Positions 54,897-64,000 of a DNA stretch of 64,000 bases are shown piece by piece. The notes beneath the pieces were generated by a model, which saw only the letters and a list, made by a program, of their open reading frames with translations, had not been told where the DNA came from and ran no database searches. The stretch's first letter is position 1. Each line of letters starts with the position of its first letter. A program made the position numbers and the translations under genes. This stretch comes from Streptomyces lydicus (GTDB lineage: Bacteria; Actinomycetota; Actinomycetes; Streptomycetales; Streptomycetaceae), in contig NZ_JNZA01000024.1 in NCBI RefSeq assembly GCF_000717345.1, positions 1 to 64,000 on the forward strand, in the 5' to 3' direction.

Positions 54897-56222
54897 GTGA
54901 TCTCCCGAATCGATCTGCGCGGTGCCGCCCTCCCCGAGGGTGGCGCCCTGCGAGACCTGCTGCCCCGTGCCGAGTTCGACGTGGAAGCCGCCCTGGAGAA
55001 GGTGCGGCCCATCTGCGAGGACGTACGCCATCGCGGCACCGCGGCGCTGATCGAGTACGCGCGGCGGTTCGACGGCGTCGAGATCGAGCGGGTGCGGGTG
55101 CCCGCCGAGGCCCTGCGCAGCGCCCTCGACGCGCTGGACCCGGCGGTGCGGGCCGCCCTGGAGGAGTCCATCCGGCGCGCCCGGATCGTCCACCGCGAGC
55201 AGCGCCGCACGGACGTCACCACCAAGGTCGTCCCCGGCGGCACGGTCACCGAGCGCTGGGTCCCGGTCGAGCGGGTGGGGCTGTACGTTCCCGGTGGCCG
55301 CTCGGTCTACCCCTCGTCCGTCGTCATGAACGTCGTCCCCGCCCAGGAGGCCGGCGTCGCCTCGCTCGCCGTCACCTCCCCGCCGCAGAAGGACTTCGGC
55401 GGCCTGCCGCACCCGACGATCCTGGCGACCTGCGCCCTGCTGGGCGTGGACGAGGTCTACGCCGCCGGCGGCGCCCAGGCCATCGCGATGTTCGCGTACG
55501 GCACCGACGAGTGCCTGCCCGCCAACCTCGTCACCGGCCCCGGCAACATCTACGTCGCCGCCGCCAAGCGCCTGCTCAAGGGCCGGATCGGCATCGACTC
55601 CGAGGCCGGGCCCACCGAGATCGCGATCCTCGCCGACGACACCGCCGACCCGGTGCACCTCGCCGCCGACCTGATCAGCCAGGCCGAGCACGACCCGATG
55701 GCCGCCGCGGTCCTGGTCACCGACTCCGTCGAGCTGGCCGAGAAGACCGAGAAGGAGCTGGAGCCGCAGATCGCGGCCACCCGGCACGTCGACGACCGGA
55801 TCGTCCCGGCGCTGTCCGGCCGGCAGTCGGCCGTCGTCCTCGTCGACGGCATCGACGAGGGCCTTCGCGTGGTGGACGCGTACGGCGCCGAGCACCTGGA
55901 GATCCAGACCGCCGACGCCTCGGCCGTCGCCGCCCGGGTGCGCAACGCCGGCGCGGTCTTCGTCGGCCCGTACGCCCCGGTCTCGCTGGGCGACTACTGC
56001 GCGGGGTCCAACCACGTCCTGCCCACCGGTGGTTGCGCCTGCCACTCCTCCGGCCTGTCCGTGCAGTCCTTCCTGCGGGGCATCCATGTCGTCGACTACA
56101 CCCGCGACGCGCTGGCCGAGGTCGCCCACCATGTGGTGACCCTCGCCGAGGCGGAGGACCTCCCGGCGCACGGCGCGGCGATCAAGGCAAGGTTCGACTG
56201 GAAGGTTCCCGGCAGCAAGTGA
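54897..56222 (+). CDS. hisD: Histidinol dehydrogenase HisD
   Basis: A 441-residue zinc enzyme that catalyses the last two NAD-dependent oxidations, histidinol to histidine. Conserved elements: [52 protein letters not shown], the zinc-site region [12 protein letters not shown] and [14 protein letters not shown], and [20 protein letters not shown] near the C-terminus. It opens the histidine operon. A -10-like GACACT six bases before the GTG, with no ribosome site, points to a leaderless transcript. The stop overlaps hisC (GTGA). Confidence 0.96.
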   Translation: MISRIDLRGAALPEGGALRDLLPRAEFDVEAALEKVRPICEDVRHRGTAALIEYARRFDGVEIERVRVPAEALRSALDALDPAVRAALEESIRRARIVHREQRRTDVTTKVVPGGTVTERWVPVERVGLYVPGGRSVYPSSVVMNVVPAQEAGVASLAVTSPPQKDFGGLPHPTILATCALLGVDEVYAAGGAQAIAMFAYGTDECLPANLVTGPGNIYVAAAKRLLKGRIGIDSEAGPTEIAILADDTADPVHLAADLISQAEHDPMAAAVLVTDSVELAEKTEKELEPQIAATRHVDDRIVPALSGRQSAVVLVDGIDEGLRVVDAYGAEHLEIQTADASAVAARVRNAGAVFVGPYAPVSLGDYCAGSNHVLPTGGCACHSSGLSVQSFLRGIHVVDYTRDALAEVAHHVVTLAEAEDLPAHGAAIKARFDWKVPGSK

Positions 56223-57352
56223 CCGGTATCGACGATCTCCCCATCCGGGACGAGCTGCGCGGCAAGTCCCCGTACGGCGCCCCTCAGCTCGACGTGCCCG
56301 TACGCCTGAACACCAACGAGAACCCCTATCCGCTGCCCGAGCCGCTGGTCCGGCGGATCGCCGAGCGGGTCACCGAGGCGGCCCGCGAGCTCAACCGCTA
56401 CCCCGACCGGGACGCGGTCGAGCTGCGCACCGAGCTGGCCCGCTACCTCAGCCGCACCGGTGGCCACACGGTCACCAAGGAGCAGGTCTGGGCGGCCAAC
56501 GGCTCCAACGAGGTCATCCAGCAGCTGCTGCAGACCTTCGGCGGACCGGGCCGCACGGCCCTCGGCTTCGAGCCGTCGTACTCGATGCACGGGCTGATCT
56601 CGCGCGGCACGGGCACCGGCTGGATCTCCGGCCCGCGCAACGACGACTTCACCATCGACGTCGAGGCGGCGCGGGCGGCCATCGCCGCGCACCGCCCCGA
56701 TGTGCTCTTCATCTGCTCGCCGAACAACCCCACCGGCACGGCCGTCGACGCGGACACGGTGCTCGCCCTGTACGAGGCCGCGCAGGCCGCCGGGCCCGGC
56801 CCCGCCGGGGCGCTGGTGGTGCTCGACGAGGCGTACGGCGAGTTCAGCCACCGCCCCTCGCTGCTGCCGCTGATCGAGGGCCGCCCCAACCTGGTGGTCT
56901 CCCGGACGATGTCCAAGGCGTTCGGCGCCGCCGGGCTGCGGCTGGGCTATCTCGCCGCCGACCCCGCCGTGGTCGACGCCGTCCAGCTCGTCCGGCTGCC
57001 GTACCACCTCTCGTCCGTCACCCAGGCCACCGCGCTGGCCGCGCTGGAGCACACCGATACCCTGCTGAAGTACGTCGAGCAGCTCAAGGCCGAGCGGGAC
57101 CGCCTGGTCACCGAGCTGCGGACGATCGGCTGCGAGGTCACCCCCTCCGACGCCAACTTCGTGCAGTTCGGCCGCTTCGAGGACTCCCACGCCGCCTGGC
57201 AGGCGATCCTCGACCAGGGCGTGCTGGTCCGTGACAACGGCGTACCGGGCTGGCTGCGGGTCACCGCCGGCACCCCGGCCGAGAACGACGCGTTCCTCGA
57301 CGCGGTTCGCACGCTGTTCAAAGAACGCAGCTTGAAGGAGAACGAGCGATGA
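56219..57352 (+). CDS. hisC: Histidinol-phosphate aminotransferase HisC
   Basis: A 377-residue PLP enzyme (fold type I) converting imidazole acetol phosphate to histidinol phosphate with glutamate. The PLP lysine is about Lys233 in [55 protein letters not shown] and [10 protein letters not shown] are all present. GTG at 56219 overlaps the hisD stop; the reading frame stays open far upstream in hisD but conservation starts here. Overlaps hisB by four bases (ATGA). Confidence 0.96.
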   Translation: MTGIDDLPIRDELRGKSPYGAPQLDVPVRLNTNENPYPLPEPLVRRIAERVTEAARELNRYPDRDAVELRTELARYLSRTGGHTVTKEQVWAANGSNEVIQQLLQTFGGPGRTALGFEPSYSMHGLISRGTGTGWISGPRNDDFTIDVEAARAAIAAHRPDVLFICSPNNPTGTAVDADTVLALYEAAQAAGPGPAGALVVLDEAYGEFSHRPSLLPLIEGRPNLVVSRTMSKAFGAAGLRLGYLAADPAVVDAVQLVRLPYHLSSVTQATALAALEHTDTLLKYVEQLKAERDRLVTELRTIGCEVTPSDANFVQFGRFEDSHAAWQAILDQGVLVRDNGVPGWLRVTAGTPAENDAFLDAVRTLFKERSLKENER

Positions 57353-57942
57353 CCCGCGTAGGACGCGTGGAGCGCACAACGAAGGAAACGTCCGTGCTCG
57401 TCGAGATCGACCTCGACGGCAGGGGAGACGTCGACGTCGCGACAGGGGTCGGCTTCTACGACCACATGCTCGACCAGCTCGGCCGGCACGGCCTGTTCGA
57501 CCTCAAGGTCAAGACGGACGGCGACCTGCACATCGACACCCACCACACCATCGAGGACACCGCCCTCGCGCTGGGTGCCGCCTTCAAGCAGGCGCTCGGC
57601 GACAAGACCGGCATCTACCGCTTCGGCAACTGCACCGTCCCGCTGGACGAGTCGCTCGCCCAGGTGACCGTCGACCTCTCCGGTCGCCCCTACCTGGTGC
57701 ACACCGAGCCGGAGAACATGGCGCCGATGATCGGCACCTACGACACGACGATGACCCGGCACATCTTCGAGTCCTTCGTCGCGCAGGCCCAGATAGCGCT
57801 GCACATCCACGTCCCGTACGGGCGCAACGCCCACCACATCGTGGAGTGCCAGTTCAAGGCGCTGGCCCGGGCCCTGCGCTACGCCAGCGAGCGCGACCCC
57901 CGCGCCGCCGGCATCATCCCGTCCACGAAGGGCGCGCTGTGA
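57349..57942 (+). CDS. hisB: Imidazoleglycerol-phosphate dehydratase HisB
   Basis: A 197-residue Mn-dependent enzyme that dehydrates imidazoleglycerol phosphate. It is monofunctional, without the phosphatase domain of enterobacterial HisB. Metal and substrate motifs: [48 protein letters not shown] and [19 protein letters not shown]. Its stop overlaps the GTG of a 40-codon ORF (GTGA at 57939). Confidence 0.96.
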   Translation: MTRVGRVERTTKETSVLVEIDLDGRGDVDVATGVGFYDHMLDQLGRHGLFDLKVKTDGDLHIDTHHTIEDTALALGAAFKQALGDKTGIYRFGNCTVPLDESLAQVTVDLSGRPYLVHTEPENMAPMIGTYDTTMTRHIFESFVAQAQIALHIHVPYGRNAHHIVECQFKALARALRYASERDPRAAGIIPSTKGAL

Positions 57943-58061
57943 GCGACGCACGCGCGGCCGCCGGGCCGCAGACGACCACGATGCCCGCACCTCTGCGCCG
58001 CGCAGGCGGAGATGGGGGTGCCCCCGGACGGAGTCTGGGGGAGAACCGGAGGGTGCTGTGA
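57939..58061 (+). CDS. 40-codon coupled ORF in the his operon
   Basis: It runs from a GTG overlapping the hisB stop to a TGA overlapping the next GTG (58058), so both ends are GTGA junctions. The peptide begins [20 protein letters not shown]; the second half ([14 protein letters not shown]) is encoded by a repeat-like sequence with the palindrome GGGGGTGCCCCC (58014-58025). No domain. It may be a remnant gene invaded by an intergenic repeat that kept the frame open, or a translational bridge. Confidence 0.4.
   Translation: MSDARAAAGPQTTTMPAPLRRAGGDGGAPGRSLGENRRVL
57999..58043. repeat. Streptomyces-type short intergenic repeat
   Basis: The stretch cgcgcaggcggagatggggg, then tgcccccggacggagtctgg and ggag, resembles a short hairpin repeat that I recall between many streptomycete genes. 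It carries the perfect palindrome GGGGGTGCCCCC (58014-58025). No second copy is visible in this window, so the assignment rests on recall. Confidence 0.4.
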
Positions 58062-58222
58062 ACGGCCTGTCGACCGTCTTTATCCTGCTCGGCCTCTTCC
58101 TCCTCGGCGGCGTCTACTCCTTCTGGAAGCAGCAGTTGCCCAAGAGCCTGCTCGTGCTGCTGTCCGTCGGCTCGGCGATGTGCCTGGCCGCCGGCGTGCT
58201 GCGGCTGGAGGTCTGGAATTGA
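58058..58222 (+). CDS. 54-residue two-helix membrane protein
   Basis: A tiny ORF beginning [20 protein letters not shown], with a short polar turn ([10 protein letters not shown]) and a second hydrophobic helix ([18 protein letters not shown]), ending RLEVWN. GGAGGG lies directly before the GTG. The start overlaps the preceding 40-codon ORF and the stop overlaps the TTG of hisH, so it is locked into the operon. Two-helix hairpin topology with a basic turn, so both ends would face outside. Likely a real small protein; function unknown. Confidence 0.7.
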   Translation: MNGLSTVFILLGLFLLGGVYSFWKQQLPKSLLVLLSVGSAMCLAAGVLRLEVWN

Positions 58223-58866
58223 CCACCGCACCCCGTAAGAAGGTCGTCGTCCTCGACTACGGCTTCGGCAACGTCCGCTCCGCCGAGCGCGCCCTGGCGC
58301 ACGTCGGCGCCGACGTGGAGATCACCCGCGACTTCGACCGGGCGATGGCCGCCGAGGGCCTGCTGGTCCCCGGCGTCGGAGCCTTCGCCGCCTGCATGCG
58401 CGGCCTGAAGGAGGCCCGCGGCGACTGGATCGTCGGCCGCCGGCTGGCCGGCGGCCGCCCGGTCATGGGCATCTGCGTCGGCATGCAGATCCTCTTCGGC
58501 CGGGGCATCGAGCACGGCGTGGAGACCGAGGGCCTCGACGAGTGGCCCGGCACGGTCGGCCCGCTCAAGGCGGACATCGTGCCGCACATGGGCTGGAACA
58601 CCGTCGACGCCCCCGAGGGCTCCACGCTCTTCGCCGGCCTGCCCGCCGACGCCCGCTACTACTTCGTGCACTCCTACGCGGTGCACGACTGGGAGCTGGA
58701 GACCGGCAACCCGCACATGGCCCCGCCGAAGGTCACCTGGGCCACCCACGGCCGGCCGTTCGTGGCCGCGGTCGAGAACGGCCCGCTGTGGGCCACCCAG
58801 TTCCACCCCGAGAAGTCCGGCGACGCCGGCGCCCAGCTCCTGACCAACTGGATCAACACCCTGTGA
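58219..58866 (+). CDS. hisH: Imidazole glycerol phosphate synthase glutaminase subunit HisH
   Basis: A 215-residue class I glutamine amidotransferase that feeds ammonia to HisF. The nucleophile is about Cys86 in [10 protein letters not shown]; the His-Glu pair is in [14 protein letters not shown] near the C-terminus. The N-terminus reads [21 protein letters not shown]. The start codon is TTG, overlapping the stop of the 54-residue membrane protein; no ATG or GTG lies in frame between the upstream stop region and the conserved core. HisF is encoded two genes downstream. Confidence 0.94.
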   Translation: MTTAPRKKVVVLDYGFGNVRSAERALAHVGADVEITRDFDRAMAAEGLLVPGVGAFAACMRGLKEARGDWIVGRRLAGGRPVMGICVGMQILFGRGIEHGVETEGLDEWPGTVGPLKADIVPHMGWNTVDAPEGSTLFAGLPADARYYFVHSYAVHDWELETGNPHMAPPKVTWATHGRPFVAAVENGPLWATQFHPEKSGDAGAQLLTNWINTL

Positions 58867-58874
58867 GCCCCCTG

Positions 58875-59600
58875 ATGCCGAAGCTCGAACTCCTCCCCGC
58901 CGTCGACGTCCGCGACGGCCAGGCCGTCCGCCTCGTCCACGGCGAGTCCGGCTCCGAGACCTCCTACGGCGACCCGCTGGAGGCGGCCCTGGCCTGGCAG
59001 CGGGCCGGCGCCGAGTGGCTGCACCTCGTCGACCTCGACGCCGCCTTCGGCACCGGCGACAACCGTGCGCAGATCGCCGAGGTCGCCCGGTCCATGGACA
59101 TCAAGGTGGAGCTGTCCGGCGGCATCCGCGACGACGACACCCTCGCCGCCGCGCTCGCCACCGGCTGCCGCCGGGTCAACCTCGGCACCGCCGCGCTGGA
59201 GACCCCCGAGTGGGTCGCCAAGGTCATCGCCGAGCACGGCGACCAGATCGCGGTCGGCCTGGACGTGCGCGGCACGACGCTGCGCGGCCGCGGCTGGACC
59301 CGGGACGGCGGCGACCTCTACGAGACACTGGCCCGCCTGGACTCCGAGGGCTGCGCCCGCTACGTCGTCACCGACATCAACAAGGACGGCACCCTCCAGG
59401 GCCCCAACCTGGAGCTGCTCAGGAACGTCTGCGCCGCCACCGACCGCCCGGTCGTCGCCTCCGGCGGTGTCTCCTCGCTCGACGACCTGCGGGCGCTGGC
59501 CACGCTGGTGCCGGCGGGCGTCGAGGGCGCGATCGTCGGCAAGGCGCTCTACGCCAAGGCGTTCACGCTGGAAGAGGCGCTGGAAGCCGTCTCCTCATGA
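58875..59600 (+). CDS. priA: Phosphoribosyl isomerase A, PriA (HisA/TrpF)
   Basis: A 241-residue TIM barrel. In streptomycetes and mycobacteria this enzyme isomerises both ProFAR (histidine path) and PRA (tryptophan path), because trpF is missing. The opening [71 protein letters not shown] and [16 protein letters not shown] are all typical of actinobacterial PriA, including the catalytic Asp residues on strands 1 and 5. ATG 58875 matches known PriA starts; a GTG at 58863 overlapping the hisH stop would add four residues. Confidence 0.95.
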   Translation: MPKLELLPAVDVRDGQAVRLVHGESGSETSYGDPLEAALAWQRAGAEWLHLVDLDAAFGTGDNRAQIAEVARSMDIKVELSGGIRDDDTLAAALATGCRRVNLGTAALETPEWVAKVIAEHGDQIAVGLDVRGTTLRGRGWTRDGGDLYETLARLDSEGCARYVVTDINKDGTLQGPNLELLRNVCAATDRPVVASGGVSSLDDLRALATLVPAGVEGAIVGKALYAKAFTLEEALEAVSS

Positions 59601-60013
59601 GCGGCGGCGTACGGCGCGTCACCTCCGCGGCGCCGCGGGCCGAGGATCCCTGGGCGGACGCCTTCGGCCGCTCCCGGGCGGTGGAACTCCCCAACGGCCT
59701 GGTGCTGGTCTCCGGTTGCGCCTCCGTCGTCGACGGACAGGTCGCCGACGGGGGCCCGTACGAGCAGGCGGTCACCGCCTTCGGCGTCGCGCTGGCGGTG
59801 CTGGAGGAGGTCGGCCTCGGCCGTGACGACGTCGTGCGCACCCGTATGTACCTGACCCACGCGCGGGACGTCGACGAGGTCGGGCGCGCCCACAAGGAGC
59901 TGTTCGACGCCGTCCGCCCCGCCGCATCCATGATCATCGTCTCCGGCTTCGTGGACCCGCGCCTGGTCGTCGAGGTAGAGGTCGAGGCGTACAGAAAGGC
60001 CCCCCAGTCATGA
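59597..60013 (+). CDS. RidA/YjgF-family protein
   Basis: A 138-residue RidA-superfamily protein. Archetypal RidA hydrolyses reactive 2-aminoacrylate made by PLP enzymes. It has the trimeric barrel elements [44 protein letters not shown] and [26 protein letters not shown]; the usual catalytic Arg on the last strand is replaced in position by the ASMIIVSGF context, so activity as a deaminase is unsure. Overlaps priA and hisF by four bases each (ATGA), an arrangement common in actinobacterial his operons. Confidence 0.88.
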   Translation: MSGGVRRVTSAAPRAEDPWADAFGRSRAVELPNGLVLVSGCASVVDGQVADGGPYEQAVTAFGVALAVLEEVGLGRDDVVRTRMYLTHARDVDEVGRAHKELFDAVRPAASMIIVSGFVDPRLVVEVEVEAYRKAPQS

Positions 60014-60774
60014 CACTGGCCGTACGAGTCATCCCCTGCCTGGACGTCGACAACGGCCGGGTCGTCAAGGGCGTCAACTTCCAGAACCTGCGGGACGCGG
60101 GCGACCCCGTCGAGATGGCGAAGGTCTACGGGGACGAGGGCGCCGACGAGCTGACGTTCCTCGACATCACCGCCTCCTCCGGCAATCGCGAGACCACCTA
60201 CGACGTGGTGCGCCGCACCGCCGAACAGGTCTTCATCCCGCTCACCGTCGGCGGCGGCGTGCGCACCCCCGAGGACGTCGACAAGCTGCTGCGGGCCGGT
60301 GCCGACAAGGTCGGCGTCAACACCGCGGCGATCGCCCGCCCCGAGGTGATCCGGGAGATCGCCGAGCGGTTCGGCAGCCAGGTCCTGGTCCTCTCCGTCG
60401 ACGCCCGCCGCACCGACGCCGGGACCCCGTCCGGGTACGAGGTCACCACCCACGGCGGCCGCCGCGGCACCGGCATCGACGCCGTCGAATGGGCCCACCG
60501 CGCCGCCGAGCTGGGCGCCGGCGAGATCCTGCTGAACTCCATGGACGCCGACGGCACCAAGGACGGCTACGACGTCGCGATGATCGAGGCGGTGCGCAAG
60601 CACGTCACCATCCCGGTGATCGCCTCCGGCGGCGCCGGCAAGCTCGCCGACTTCGCCCCGGCGGTCGCCGCGGGCGCCGACGCGGTGCTGGCCGCCTCCG
60701 TCTTCCACTTCGGCGACCTGCGGATCTCCGAGGTCAAGGGCGCCCTGCGCGAGGCGGGGCACCCGGTCCGCTGA
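60010..60774 (+). CDS. hisF: Imidazole glycerol phosphate synthase cyclase subunit HisF
   Basis: A 254-residue TIM barrel that with HisH makes imidazoleglycerol phosphate and AICAR. Catalytic Asp residues lie in [18 protein letters not shown] and [15 protein letters not shown]; phosphate sites are [22 protein letters not shown] and [18 protein letters not shown] overlaps the preceding stop. Last visible gene of the operon; it converges on sdhB with only 27 bases between the stops. Confidence 0.97.
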   Translation: MTLAVRVIPCLDVDNGRVVKGVNFQNLRDAGDPVEMAKVYGDEGADELTFLDITASSGNRETTYDVVRRTAEQVFIPLTVGGGVRTPEDVDKLLRAGADKVGVNTAAIARPEVIREIAERFGSQVLVLSVDARRTDAGTPSGYEVTTHGGRRGTGIDAVEWAHRAAELGAGEILLNSMDADGTKDGYDVAMIEAVRKHVTIPVIASGGAGKLADFAPAVAAGADAVLAASVFHFGDLRISEVKGALREAGHPVR

Positions 60775-60801
60775 CCGCGGCGCCCCGCCCGGCCGGGCCG
60801 C

Positions 60802-61541
60802 TCAGCGGCCCCGGCGGGCCGCCCGGACGAACTCGCGGTTCATCTTCGTGATGCTGAACAGCGGGATCCCCTTGGGGCAGGCGGTGGCGCACTCGCCGGC
60901 GAGGGTGCAGCCGCCGAAGCCCTCCTCGTCCATCTGCGTCACCATGCCGAGCACCCGGCTCTCGCGCTCGGGGGCGCCCTGCGGCAGCACGCCCAGGTGG
61001 TTGACCTTGGCGGAGGTGAAGAGCATCGCCGCCCCGTTGGGGCAGGCCGCCACGCACGCCCCGCAGCCGATGCACTCGGCGTGCTCGAAGGCGAAGTCCG
61101 CGTCGGGCTTGGGCACCGGCGTGGCGTGCGCCTCGGGGGCCGCTCCGGTGGGCGCGGTGATGTAGCCGCCGGCCTGGATGATCCGGTCGAAGGCGGAGCG
61201 GTCGACGACCAGGTCCTTGACGACGGGGAAGGCCGCGGCCCGCCAGGGCTCGACGTCGATGGTGTCGCCGTCCTCGAAGGACCGCATGTGCAGCTGGCAG
61301 GTGGTGGTCCGCTCGGGGCCGTGCGCCTCGCCGTTGATGACCAGCGAGCAGGCGCCGCAGATCCCCTCGCGGCAGTCGTGGTCGAAGGCGACCGGGTCCT
61401 CGCCCTTGAGGATCAGCTCCTCGTTGAGGGTGTCGAGCATCTCCAGGAAGGACATGTCGGAGGAGACGCCGTCCACCTCGTACGTGGACATGGCGCCTTC
61501 GGCGCCGGCGTTCTTCTGGCGCCAGACGCGCAGGGTGAGCC

Positions 61542-61545
<4 letters not shown>
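60802..61545 (-). CDS. sdhB: Succinate dehydrogenase/fumarate reductase iron-sulfur subunit
   Basis: A 247-residue electron-transfer subunit. The [2Fe-2S] ligands are in [19 protein letters not shown] and the following TTTCQLH, the [4Fe-4S] site is [15 protein letters not shown], and the third cluster site is [16 protein letters not shown], as in [3Fe-4S]-type subunits. Its ATG overlaps the sdhA stop by four bases. The gene order sdhC-sdhA-sdhB and the short cluster spacing fit the fumarate reductase-like SdhCAB complex of actinobacteria. Direction in vivo (succinate oxidation or fumarate reduction) cannot be read from sequence. Confidence 0.93.
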
Positions 61546-63488
<1,943 letters not shown>

Positions 63489-63490
63489 GG

Positions 63491-64000
63491 TCAGCTCACC
63501 ACTCCGGTCATGACGGCGACGGGTACGGAGACGAAGCCCACGGTCAGCACCAGCGCGAGGGCGTTGGCGGTGGTCTTCAGGGCGCGGTCGCGGGCACGGC
63601 TGCCGACGCCGAGGGTCTGGGCGGCGCTCCAGAAGCCGTGCCGGATGTGCAGGCCCAGCGCGAGCATCGCCACGAGGTAGATCACGTTGCCGTACCAGGT
63701 GGAGAAGGTGTCCACCACGTTCTGGTACGGGTGGCCCGGCCGGAAGCCGGCGTGCACGGTGCCGGTCGTCAGGTCGAGCAGGTGCCAGACGAGGAACAGG
63801 CCGAGGATGATCCCGCCCCAGCGCATGGTCCGCGTGGCGTAGCTCGACCGTGGCTTCCTGTGCAGGTATTTGCCGGGCCGCGCCTTGATGTCACGGCGGC
63901 TGAGCTGGTACGCGGACGTGGCGTGCGCGACGACGGCGGCGAGCAGGACCACGCGGACGAGCCAGAGCGTCCACTCCTCGTGCATGAACGGCTCGCCGAC
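63491..64000 (-). CDS. sdhC: Succinate dehydrogenase cytochrome b subunit, partial
   Basis: The frame runs off the window edge, so the N-terminus is missing; at least 169 codons remain. Four hydrophobic helices are visible. Family elements are [25 protein letters not shown] (haem-ligating His), [18 protein letters not shown] and [24 protein letters not shown]. It matches the single five-helix SdhC/FrdC type that binds two haem b groups and reduces menaquinone. An ATG at 63985 lies in the coding region and is probably internal, because one helix would be lost. Confidence 0.9.
   Translation of the reverse strand, partial: VGEPFMHEEWTLWLVRVVLLAAVVAHATSAYQLSRRDIKARPGKYLHRKPRSSYATRTMRWGGIILGLFLVWHLLDLTTGTVHAGFRPGHPYQNVVDTFSTWYGNVIYLVAMLALGLHIRHGFWSAAQTLGVGSRARDRALKTTANALALVLTVGFVSVPVAVMTGVVS

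Noticed and set aside
55511..56218. Upstream extension of the hisC frame through hisD
   Set aside because: Arg/Pro-rich shadow; conserved HisC sequence begins at the GTG that overlaps the hisD stop.
63985..63985. ATG near the window edge as the true start of sdhC
   Set aside because: The frame continues beyond the edge and the family has five helices, of which only four would be encoded.

Overview
The window is chromosomal DNA of very high GC content with GTG-rich starts, dense GTGA/ATGA start-stop overlaps and Actinobacteria-only gene families. The gene order is the conserved core of a Streptomyces chromosome: the division and cell wall (dcw) cluster running into divIVA, ileS, lspA and dnaE, then the histidine operon. 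No rRNA, tRNA, CRISPR array, phage or complete insertion sequence was seen. Bases 1-169 hold no supported gene.

Layout. (1) 0.2-7.6 kb: a SAM methyltransferase and a DUF3040 membrane protein on the + strand face a - strand operon of MoxR ATPase, DUF58 protein and transglutaminase-like membrane protein, preceded by a beta-carbonic anhydrase. (2) 7.7-26.3 kb, + strand: rsmH, ftsL, ftsI, murE, murF, mraY, murD, ftsW, murG, ftsQ, ftsZ, pgeF-like, yggS, sepF, yggT and divIVA. These build lipid II, assemble the FtsZ ring with SepF, make septal peptidoglycan with FtsW/FtsI, and end with the polar growth organiser DivIVA. (3) 26.4-30 kb: ileS on the - strand behind a T-box leader of the translational type. 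(4) 30.2-36.2 kb: a DksA/TraR-like protein with a histone-like tail, lspA, rluD-type pseudouridine synthase, a CPA1 Na+/H+ antiporter, an MscS channel and a dienelactone hydrolase-like protein. (5) 36.3-42.9 kb, - strand: a Tat-exported PhoD phosphatase, a tandemly duplicated pair (membrane-anchored DsbA-like thioredoxin plus cysteine-containing five-helix membrane protein), and a DUF2252 protein. (6) 43.1-52.6 kb: dnaE behind a promoter that matches the RecA-independent DNA-damage motif of actinobacteria, a 55-residue basic protein, a NYN-domain protein, an ABC-2 exporter, a DUF2567-like membrane protein, YbaK and a LON-domain protein. (7) 52.6-54.6 kb: a 404-bp nested inverted-repeat region, then a repeat-rich membrane protein. 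(8) 54.9-60.8 kb: hisD-hisC-hisB-(two tiny ORFs)-hisH-priA-ridA-hisF, nearly all joined by 4-bp overlaps. (9) 60.8-64 kb, - strand: sdhB, sdhA and a partial sdhC.

The least explained system is the duplicated DsbA/membrane-protein module (38.0-41.5 kb). Its membrane proteins share four cysteines, two of them in a predicted extracytoplasmic loop at fixed 21-residue spacing, which would suit a DsbB- or VKOR-like redox partner; this is inference. Other points of note are the ileS T-box with a duplicated internal hairpin, the IleRS with a GAHH signature in place of HIGH, the palindromic operator-like site before hisD, and the coupled tiny ORFs inside the histidine operon.
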